Origin: Alloalcanivorax profundimaris
GTDB lineage: Bacteria > Pseudomonadota > Gammaproteobacteria > Pseudomonadales > Alcanivoracaceae
Reading direction: 5' to 3'
DNA length: 64,000 bases
Assembly: GCF_015265435.1 (NCBI RefSeq)
Contig: NZ_JABJWH010000037.1
Location: 1-64,000 of the forward strand
In this document: positions 58,287 through 64,000 of the stretch, in pieces
Numbering within the stretch: position 1 is the stretch's first letter
Layout: every line of letters begins with the position of its first letter
Made by a program: the position numbers and the translations under genes
Notes under the pieces: model-generated
What the model saw: only the letters and a program-made list of their open reading frames with translations
Databases searched by the model: none
Told to the model about the DNA's origin: nothing

Positions 58287-59483
58287 TCAGCTTTGGCGGA
58301 TGGCGATCAACTCCACCAGTTGCTTGGCGATCTGCGCCTTGGAGGCCAGTGGCAGCACCTTGTGGCCGCCGGGCCAGATCACCGTCAGTGCATTGTTGTC
58401 GCTGTTGAAGCCCACGTCGCTGCCGGACACGTCGTTGGTGGCGATCATGTCCAGATTCTTGTTCTTGAGCTTGCCCTGGGCGTACTGGATCACGTCCTGG
58501 GTCTCGGCGGCGAAGCCCACGGTGAAGGGGCGATGCTCGTGGCTGGCCACGGCGGCGATGATGTCCGGGTTCTTCACCAGGGTGAGGTGAATCTCCTCGG
58601 TGGATTTCTTGATCTTGTGGTCCGCCGTCACCGTCGGCCGGTAGTCCGCCACGGCGGCGGTGGCGATGAAGATGTCGCACCCCTTTTCCACCGCGTCCAG
58701 GCTGGCCTGATGCATGTCCTCGGCGCGCACCACGTCGATGCGCTGCACCCGGTTGGGGGTGGGCAGGGCCACCGGCCCGGCGATCAGGGTCACGCGGGCG
58801 CCGGCCTCGGCGGCGGCGGCGGCCAGGGCGAAGCCCATCTTGCCGGAGCTCTTGTTGGTCAGGTAGCGCACCGGATCAATGGGTTCCCGGGTGGGGCCGG
58901 CGGTGATCACCACGTGCTTGCCGGTGAGCAGGTCGTAGTCGAACACCTCGGCGGCCTGGTGGATGATCGCTTCCGGGTCCTGCATGCGGCCCGGGCCCAC
59001 TTCGCCGCAGGCCTGGCTGCCGTCCCCCGGCCCGAAAATATGAATGCCCTTCTCTTGAAGAATCAGCTGGTTCTTCTGGGTGGCCGGGTCGGCCCACATC
59101 TGCTGGTTCATGGCCGGCGCCACGGCGATGGGTGCGCCGGTGGCCAGGCACAGGGTGCTGAGCAGGTCGTTGCCATGGCCGTAGGCCAGCCGCGCCAGGA
59201 AGTTGGCGGAGGCCGGAGCGATCAGCACCAGGTCCGCCCAGCGGGCCAGTTCAATGTGGCCCATGGCCGCTTCGGCGCGGGGGTCGAGCAGATCGGTATG
59301 CACCGGGTGGCCGGACAGGGCCTGCATGGTCAGCGGGGTGATGAATTCACAGGCGCCCTGGGTCATGACCACGCGCACTTCGGCGCCGGCGTCCTGCAGG
59401 CGGCGGACCAGTTCGGCGGCCTTGTAGGCGGCGATGCCGCCGGTCACGCCGAGGAGGATTCGCTTGTTGACCAGTCGCTGCAT
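58287..59483 (-). CDS. coaBC: Bifunctional phosphopantothenoylcysteine decarboxylase/synthetase
   Basis: 398 residues from [30 protein letters not shown] (ATG 59483). The flavin-containing CoaC half has [21 protein letters not shown] and APAMNQQMW, with the catalytic Cys loop [11 protein letters not shown]. The CoaB half starts about residue 190 with [32 protein letters not shown] and has the KIKK motif. Together they make 4'-phosphopantetheine for CoA. A frame up to 59522 lacks family similarity. dut follows on the same strand. Confidence 0.97.
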   Translation of the reverse strand: MQRLVNKRILLGVTGGIAAYKAAELVRRLQDAGAEVRVVMTQGACEFITPLTMQALSGHPVHTDLLDPRAEAAMGHIELARWADLVLIAPASANFLARLAYGHGNDLLSTLCLATGAPIAVAPAMNQQMWADPATQKNQLILQEKGIHIFGPGDGSQACGEVGPGRMQDPEAIIHQAAEVFDYDLLTGKHVVITAGPTREPIDPVRYLTNKSSGKMGFALAAAAAEAGARVTLIAGPVALPTPNRVQRIDVVRAEDMHQASLDAVEKGCDIFIATAAVADYRPTVTADHKIKKSTEEIHLTLVKNPDIIAAVASHEHRPFTVGFAAETQDVIQYAQGKLKNKNLDMIATNDVSGSDVGFNSDNNALTVIWPGGHKVLPLASKAQIAKQLVELIAIRQS

Positions 59484-59614
59484 ACTGTTATTCCGTACAG
59501 TGTTTTGGGATTTGGCTGACACGATTCGGAGCCGATGTCGTCTGCCAGGGTCCGTGGATGGCTTGGTTTAATGGGGTGGTGACTCTCAGAGGGGTCCTAG
59601 GGTAGCACCAAGGT

Positions 59615-59659
59615 ATGACCAAGCGTAGTTATGACCACGCTGGGAGAGATGACCAAGCG
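59615..59659 (+). repeat. Three ATGACCAMGC direct repeats upstream of radC
   Basis: ATGACCAAGCG (59615-59625), ATGACCACGC (59631-59640) and ATGACCAAGCG (59649-59659) lie 16 and 18 bases apart, between coaBC and radC, ending 45 bases before radC. They could be tandem protein-binding sites or an accident of local duplication. Confidence 0.5.
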
Positions 59660-59704
59660 AGTGATGCCGCGGCCGGCCGTGGTCACGGCACAAGGAGGTG
59701 GATG

Positions 59705-60382
59705 ATGGCGATCAGCGACTGGCCCGAGGACGAGCGGCCCCGCGAAAAACTGCTGGCCCGGGGCGCGGCGGCGCTCAGCGACGCGGAACTGCTGGCGATT
59801 TTCCTGCGCACCGGCAGCCGGGGCCGCACCGCGGTGGACGTTGGCCGCGCGCTGCTGCATCGCGCCGGCGGGCTGCGCAAGCTGCTGGATCTGTCGCCGG
59901 GCCGTATGAAGCACCTGCCGGGGCTGGCGTCGGTGGGCCGCCGGGCGCTGCTGCTGGCGGCCCTGGAGATGGGCCGGCGTTATCTGGCGGAAGAACTGGA
60001 GCGCGGCTTCAGCCTGGACAATCCGGAGCCGGCGGCGCGCATGCTCACCGCCGAGCTGCGCGGCGAGCCGCGCGAGGTGTTCGCGGTGCTGTTCCTGGAC
60101 AACAAGCACCGGGTTATCGGCTTCGAGAAGATGTTCTACGGTACCGTGGACGGCGCCGCCGTCTATCCCCGGGAGGTGGTGCGGCGGGCGCTGGAGTACA
60201 ACGCCGCCAGCGTGATCGTGGCCCACAATCACCCGTCCGGGGTGGCGGAGCCCAGCCAGGCGGACCGGGACGTGACCGACCGGCTGCGCAAGGCGCTGGA
60301 TCTGGTGGACGTGCGGGTGCTGGATCACCTGGTGATCGGCGACGGCCACTGGGAGTCCTTCAGCCGGCGAGGTTGGGTCTGA
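59705..60382 (+). CDS. radC: RadC-family JAB-domain protein
   Basis: 225 residues. An N-terminal helix-hairpin-helix-like region ([39 protein letters not shown]) is followed by the JAB/MPN domain with the metal motif [25 protein letters not shown] (HNHPSG, S, D). The historical DNA-repair name is not well supported, and the biochemical role is unknown. AAGGAGG lies 6 bases before the ATG at 59705; the tandem ATG at 59702 is too close. Its position before rpmB is conserved. Confidence 0.95.
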   Translation: MAISDWPEDERPREKLLARGAAALSDAELLAIFLRTGSRGRTAVDVGRALLHRAGGLRKLLDLSPGRMKHLPGLASVGRRALLLAALEMGRRYLAEELERGFSLDNPEPAARMLTAELRGEPREVFAVLFLDNKHRVIGFEKMFYGTVDGAAVYPREVVRRALEYNAASVIVAHNHPSGVAEPSQADRDVTDRLRKALDLVDVRVLDHLVIGDGHWESFSRRGWV

Positions 60383-60396
60383 GAGCCACTCTTTGC

Positions 60397-60425
60397 TTGA
60401 ACAATGGCCAGTGGGATGGTATAAA
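60397..60425 (+). promoter_or_regulatory. Predicted sigma-70 promoter of rpmB-rpmG
   Basis: A -35 box TTGAAC (60397-60402) and a -10 box TATAAA (60420-60425) are 17 bases apart. Transcription would begin about 50 bases before the rpmB ATG. This is a strong-looking ribosomal-protein promoter just after the radC stop. Confidence 0.65.
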
Positions 60426-60481
60426 ACGCGCCTTTTCCGGGGCTGCCCCGCCCCAAAGTGTGTCTCACGGGAGCAAGAATC

Positions 60482-60718
60482 ATGTCCAAGGTTTGCCAGG
60501 TGACCGGCAAGCGGCCGGTAACGGGCCACAACGTGTCCCACTCGAACATCAAGACCAAGCGCCGCTTCGAGCCGAACCTCCACTACCACCGTTTCTGGGT
60601 GGAGAGCGAAAAACGCTTCGTGCGTCTGCGTGTGTCCTCCAAAGGGATGCGCATCATCGACAAGAAGGGTATCGACAGCGTGCTGGCCGATATCCGCGCC
60701 CGCGGCGCGCGGGTTTAA
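60482..60718 (+). CDS. rpmB: 50S ribosomal protein L28
   Basis: 78 residues: [42 protein letters not shown], the invariant L28 start, ending in [16 protein letters not shown]. It has a single Cys in the VCQVTGK segment rather than the zinc-binding set. GGGAGCAAG precedes the ATG. It is followed by rpmG after 21 bases. Confidence 0.98.
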   Translation: MSKVCQVTGKRPVTGHNVSHSNIKTKRRFEPNLHYHRFWVESEKRFVRLRVSSKGMRIIDKKGIDSVLADIRARGARV

Positions 60719-60739
60719 GGCCAAGAGAGGAGCTGAATC

Positions 60740-60910
60740 ATGGCAGCCGGTCCGATTCGCGAAAAGATCCGTCTGGTGTCCTCCGAGGGCACGGGTCACT
60801 TTTACACCACCACCAAGAACAAGCGTCTCCATCCGGAAAAGATGGAAACCAAAAAGTTCGATCCGGTGGCGCGTAAGCACGTGATCTACAAGGAAGCGAA
60901 GATCAAGTAA
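60740..60910 (+). CDS. rpmG: 50S ribosomal protein L33
   Basis: 56 residues: [29 protein letters not shown], then [26 protein letters not shown]. It has no cysteines, so it is the zinc-independent form. GAGAGGAG precedes the ATG. It shares the rpmB promoter and is followed by a strong terminator. Confidence 0.97.
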   Translation: MAAGPIREKIRLVSSEGTGHFYTTTKNKRLHPEKMETKKFDPVARKHVIYKEAKIK

Positions 60911-60938
60911 GCTTCCCGCCTGGCAAGGGGCAACAGAA

Positions 60939-60969
60939 ACCCGATGCGGCTCGCCGCGTCGGGTTTTTT
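60939..60969 (+). terminator. Rho-independent terminator of rpmB-rpmG
   Basis: ACCCGATGCGGC (60939-60950), loop TC, GCCGCGTCGGGT (60953-60964), one G-T pair, followed by TTTTT. It lies 28 bases after the rpmG stop. Confidence 0.93.
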
Positions 60970-61330
60970 GTGTGTCCGTCATCCCGTCCCGCCTGTCTTC
61001 GTCATAAAGTCGTCAAAAAAACAAAAAATTTCATAACAACACAAAGAATACCTTCCGCATCCCGCTTAATTTGGCCATATTGGGACGAACGTGAGGTCAG
61101 CGAGAGCATTTCGCCGAGCCCGTGATGTCCGGTAATTTGGGACGGGTACCTACCGGTCATCGCTCTCACGACACCACTTATCATTTGGTTATCGCAGCTA
61201 AATCACTGATTTAGCGGGGGAGATGAAAAGTCATGTCAAATTTGGTCATTGTGATCGGTCTCACAGAATGTCTACTATCCGGAAAGGATTCGTTACTGAT
61301 TTCCAAACAAAGCGCCACAGAGAGCTCACT
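60970..61330 (+). promoter_or_regulatory. Long AT-rich leader upstream of the Tad/Flp pilus genes
   Basis: About 360 bases without a convincing gene. It begins with A-rich tracts (61015-61050), has two similar boxes (TATTGGGACGAAC near 61078 and ATTTGGGACGGG near 61134), and a 19-bp dyad GCTAAATCA-C-TGATTTAGC at 61197-61215. A short frame from 61223 runs into flp but has no family match upstream of 61331. The region should hold the flp promoter and its controls. No specific -35/-10 or sigma-54 site could be assigned. Confidence 0.5.
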
Positions 61331-61579
61331 ATGAAAGCGATCACTAACGTCCAACTCATTATCCAGAAACTCGCCGCGCGCCTGTACACGGCCGCACCGA
61401 CCCGCGCCGACAAGCAGCGTGGCGCCAGCGCCCTCGAATACATCATGTTGGCGGCCGTCATCATCGCCATCCTGGTTTTTCTTTCAACGAATACCGCGGT
61501 GCAGAATGCGTTGCGTGACGCCTTCGCTGATGTGTTCAACACTGGCGGGAAGGCGGCTCAGGACGCGGCTGGCGGCTGA
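61331..61579 (+). CDS. flp: Flp-family type IVb pilin
   Basis: 82 residues. After a basic leader, the prepilin processing site and hydrophobic helix read RGASALEYIMLAAVIIAILVFL, with the conserved Glu-Tyr of Flp pilins. The TadV-type peptidase would cut after the Gly before ASALEY. The short C-terminal part (TNTAVQNALRDAFADVFN) fits the family. It is the major subunit of Tad pili used in adhesion and biofilms. The ATG at 61331 is chosen because earlier starts give an overlong leader. Confidence 0.93.
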   Translation: MKAITNVQLIIQKLAARLYTAAPTRADKQRGASALEYIMLAAVIIAILVFLSTNTAVQNALRDAFADVFNTGGKAAQDAAGG

Positions 61580-61596
61580 TTTAACTGGAGGCTGAG

Positions 61597-62073
61597 ATGC
61601 CTTTCTCCGCCATTCCCGGACGGGCAAGAAGGTCGCGGGCTCTGGGTTCCCTGAGCATCGAGTTTCTTTTTCTGTTCCCGATGGTGGTCGGTATTTTGTA
61701 CGCGGCCGCCTCTTACGGAATGGTGTTCTTCAGCCAGTACCGGTTGCAGAGTGTGGTGGATCGGGCGGTGGCCACGGCCCTGTACGTGGACCGATCCGCC
61801 TATTCCGCCGCCGAGCTGCAAAATCAAGTGGAAGGCCGTGCCAGTGATGCTCTGAACGGGCTGCTCCTGCAGCAGCCTGAACCCTTGAAGAGCATGTCGC
61901 CGGTAGACGGCGCCTGCGGTGTGGAATCCGTGGGTGGAGTGGAAATGCTTCGGTGCACCTTGACCTATAACTACAAGGCCAACCCGATCGTGCCGACGAT
62001 GAGTTTTGGCATGCTCGGTACCTTTCCGCCTATGCCGGATGAGTTGAAGGCGGAGGCGCACGCGGCTTTCTGA
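61597..62073 (+). CDS. TadE-like pilus assembly protein
   Basis: 158 residues. The N-terminal segment RSRALGSLSIEFLFLFPMVVGILYAAASYGMVF is the TadE/TadG-type transmembrane helix with a Glu inside a G-S-x-x-x-E-F pilin-like context. A periplasmic domain follows with one Cys pair (DGACGV, MLRCTLTY), probably a disulfide. TadE-like minor pilins are processed like Flp. The ATG has GGAGG 6 bases upstream. It lies 17 bases after flp. Confidence 0.85.
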   Translation: MPFSAIPGRARRSRALGSLSIEFLFLFPMVVGILYAAASYGMVFFSQYRLQSVVDRAVATALYVDRSAYSAAELQNQVEGRASDALNGLLLQQPEPLKSMSPVDGACGVESVGGVEMLRCTLTYNYKANPIVPTMSFGMLGTFPPMPDELKAEAHAAF

Positions 62074-62118
62074 CCTCTTCCAACCAGTTGCCAAAAACAG
62101 GGATGTTTTGGAGGGGTT

Positions 62119-63030
62119 ATGGGATCAAAATTATTGTATACCCTGCCAGCAATGCTGCTGGCCTTGCTGGCCCTCATTCTCGCTTTGGTGGGGTTAAGCC
62201 GGGAGCCTGAGCCGGCTTCGGTCGAGAGGGCCGCGCCTGTGTCCGCGCCTTCGGCGTCGCCGGCGGAGGATGAGCCCGCCTATGAGTACTGGGTGGTACG
62301 CCAGCGCGTGGAAGCGGGACAGACCCTCGATGCCGAGCAGTTGGCGGTGGTGTCCGCGGATACGCCCATCACCGGCGCTTTAAGCGCCGATGAGGCAATA
62401 GCCGGCAAGCAGGTGCAAAGTACCGTGCGAGCCGGCGAATTGCTTGCTGCTCGTCATCTTGAGGCTGGTGGCTCCCTGCCGGCGAATCTGCCTGTGGGCC
62501 ACCGCGCCATCGCTATTCCCGTGGACAATGTCACCGTCGCCGGCGGCTTGTTACGGCCCGGTGACCGGGTCGATGTGATCACCGCTTTCCGCCGCTCCGA
62601 CAAGGATGCCCCGGTTGCGTTGGTCATGCTCAAACGCATTCAGGTGTTGGCGTTGCGCGGCCTGATGAGCGACTCCGACACCAGCGATGAGAATAATCGT
62701 CGCAATGACACCGTCGTTCTGTCCGTCCCGGAAGAAAAAGTGTCCGCGCTGATGCTGGCTTCCTCTGAAGGCAAGCTTCGCCTGGCGGTGGTGGGTGGTA
62801 ATGAGAAGAGCCCGCTTCCCGGCTCGGTGCCGGAGCCCGTTACACCAGACGGCCAGGACAAGGCGCCCATGGTTGCGGTGAATGAAGCCGCAGACGACAC
62901 CGAGCCTTTCTATTTCGAGGACTTCTTCCCGGAACCGCCCAAGGCGGCGGCACCGGCACGGCGCGCTTCGCCGGGCCGCCGCGTGCAGGTGTTCGAGGGA
63001 GCGGAATCAAGGAGCACCTATGTTCGCTAG
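62119..63030 (+). CDS. cpaB: Flp pilus assembly protein CpaB/RcpC
   Basis: 303 residues. An N-terminal membrane helix (LLYTLPAMLLALLALILALVGLS) is followed by a SAF-like domain: YWVVRQRVEAGQTLDAEQLAVVS, then AGELLAARHLEAGGSLPANLPVGHRAIAIPVDNVTVAGGLLRPGDRVDVITAFRR, the CpaB/RcpC core. The C-terminus is a Pro/Ala-rich tail. It is a periplasmic, inner-membrane-anchored partner of the secretin. The secretin gene starts inside its last codons. Confidence 0.93.
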   Translation: MGSKLLYTLPAMLLALLALILALVGLSREPEPASVERAAPVSAPSASPAEDEPAYEYWVVRQRVEAGQTLDAEQLAVVSADTPITGALSADEAIAGKQVQSTVRAGELLAARHLEAGGSLPANLPVGHRAIAIPVDNVTVAGGLLRPGDRVDVITAFRRSDKDAPVALVMLKRIQVLALRGLMSDSDTSDENNRRNDTVVLSVPEEKVSALMLASSEGKLRLAVVGGNEKSPLPGSVPEPVTPDGQDKAPMVAVNEAADDTEPFYFEDFFPEPPKAAAPARRASPGRRVQVFEGAESRSTYVR

Positions 63031-64000
63031 GCGATGCAAATCCGCCCTGGTCGTCGTACTGGCTTTGTGCTGGTCGGCGGCGGTTCAGGCCGAGCCCATG
63101 GGGAGTTCCACTCGGCTCGCCCCTGGCGATCAGAAGGTCCTCACCTTCCCGGCGCCGATCACCAAGGTAGCCACGTCCAATCCGGAAGTGGCCAAGCTCA
63201 CTGTCAGCGGCGACAGGGAGGTACTGCTAACCGCCATCCAGGAAGGCTCCGCGGAGCTGACCATCTGGGTCCGCAATCGCCAGGCTCCGATGAGGAGTAG
63301 CGTGGCGGTGGCCACGACTCTAGGGGGAAGTTTGCCTTTTGGAACCCAGGTCCAAACCGATATCCGCGTGCTGGAAGTAAGCCGCTCCGAGCTCAACAGC
63401 CTGGGCGTTTACTACGCCAACCTGTTTGACGGTGGGGACTCCGCCATTGGCATCGCCCCGCCGGGTACCAGCTATCGGGGCTTTTCGGGCCCGGGGGGCA
63501 CCCAGGCGCCGATCAACGCGGATGGCTTCAACCTGTTTGGTTTTGGCAGCAATTCCCTGACCATCATCAACGCTCTTGAAGGTGGCGGTTTCGCCTACAC
63601 GTTGGCGGAGCCCTCGCTCACCAGCCTCAGTGGCCAAAGCGCTTCCTTTCTTTCCGGTGGTGAGTTTCCGGTACCAACCCGCAGCTCCAACGATGGCGTC
63701 CAGGTTGAGTACAAAGAGTTCGGTGTCGGCCTGAGCCTGACCCCCACTGTGATCAGTGGGGAGCAGATTATTCTCAAGGTGGCGCCCGAGGTCAGCGAGC
63801 TGGACTACTCCGCCGGCGTGGAAACCGGCGGGGTGGCGGTACCCGGCTTGCGGGTACGGCGGGCGGAAACCACGGTGTCCCTGGCGCCCGGTGAGACCTT
63901 CATCATCAGTGGGTTGGTGAGCCGGAGCACCGTTAATAACAGCGATCGCATCCCGGGCCTGGGCAACATCCCAGTGCTGGGCGCGTTCTTCCGCTCCAGC
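63020..64000 (+). CDS. cpaC: Tad pilus secretin CpaC/RcpA, cut by window end
   Basis: The frame from ATG 63020 (AAGGAGC upstream) overlaps the end of cpaB by 11 bases and stays open to the window edge, 327 codons. A signal peptide (CKSALVVVLALCWSAAVQA) is followed by an N-terminal domain of the BON/secretin-associated type (GDQKVLTFPAPITKVATSNPEVAKL). The secretin domain starts near TDIRVLEVSRSELNSLGVYY and continues to GETFIISGLVSRSTVNNSDRIPGLGNIPVLGAFFRS, the conserved secretin closing strand. It forms the outer-membrane pore of the Tad apparatus. The 3' end is missing. Confidence 0.93.
   Translation, partial: MFARRCKSALVVVLALCWSAAVQAEPMGSSTRLAPGDQKVLTFPAPITKVATSNPEVAKLTVSGDREVLLTAIQEGSAELTIWVRNRQAPMRSSVAVATTLGGSLPFGTQVQTDIRVLEVSRSELNSLGVYYANLFDGGDSAIGIAPPGTSYRGFSGPGGTQAPINADGFNLFGFGSNSLTIINALEGGGFAYTLAEPSLTSLSGQSASFLSGGEFPVPTRSSNDGVQVEYKEFGVGLSLTPTVISGEQIILKVAPEVSELDYSAGVETGGVAVPGLRVRRAETTVSLAPGETFIISGLVSRSTVNNSDRIPGLGNIPVLGAFFRSS

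Noticed and set aside
60970-61330. Cyclic-di-GMP or other riboswitch upstream of flp
   Set aside because: Two boxes looked suggestive, but I could not lay out a known aptamer fold, so no riboswitch is called.

Overview
The window is chromosomal DNA of a GC-rich gammaproteobacterium. It most likely comes from a marine hydrocarbon degrader of the Alcanivorax/Alloalcanivorax type. The grounds are a GntR regulator divergent from an AlkB-type alkane hydroxylase (the alkB2 arrangement known in Alcanivorax) and several housekeeping blocks in the order usual for Pseudomonas-like genomes. Genus is an inference, because no 16S gene is present.

Layout. 1-2100 is a lower-GC, decayed accessory patch: the tail of an unknown membrane protein, a DCC-family thiol protein with a DoxX-like membrane protein, an IS3 transposase relic, a frameshifted DUF2834 gene and an antitoxin stub that lacks its HTH domain. 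2133-4143 holds gntR and alkB. 4278-14564 is conserved core: trkH-trkA-rsmB-fmt-def on minus, then LysM-dprA-tsaC-hemF-aroE on plus. 14759-20837 carries an LpxR-like outer-membrane lipid A deacylase, a gamma carbonic anhydrase-like protein, oligopeptidase A and several small or poorly known genes. An intact ISL3 element (20938-22301) has a perfect 8-bp target duplication and sits in the U-tract of the fpr terminator. fpr and a FinR-like LysR gene follow, then recG-oxyR, a sugar-epimerase-like gene, purE-purK, two large secreted lipoprotein hydrolases and ridA-spoT-rpoZ-gmk.

41302-50303 is a catabolic island. An eight-gene minus-strand operon encodes degradative HMG-CoA reductase and HMG-CoA lyase (mevalonate to acetyl-CoA plus acetoacetate), a class III CoA-transferase, a split MaoC-type dehydratase and a complete TRAP transporter. 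A divergent MocR-type regulator faces it, with inverted repeats in the shared promoter region. This is the most distinctive system here. A Phd/ParE-like toxin-antitoxin pair with a perfect 30-bp palindromic operator follows.

51119-60910 is again core: yicC, rph-pyrE, slmA, argB, dut, coaBC, radC and rpmB-rpmG. Between argB and dut, where algC is expected, lies a membrane-anchored phosphomannomutase homologue that has lost its catalytic serine loop, the sugar-binding glutamate and the whole C-terminal domain. It looks like a pseudoenzyme. The right end (61331-64000) opens a Tad/Flp pilus locus: Flp pilin, TadE-like protein, CpaB/RcpC and a secretin cut by the window edge.

No rRNA, tRNA or CRISPR was found.
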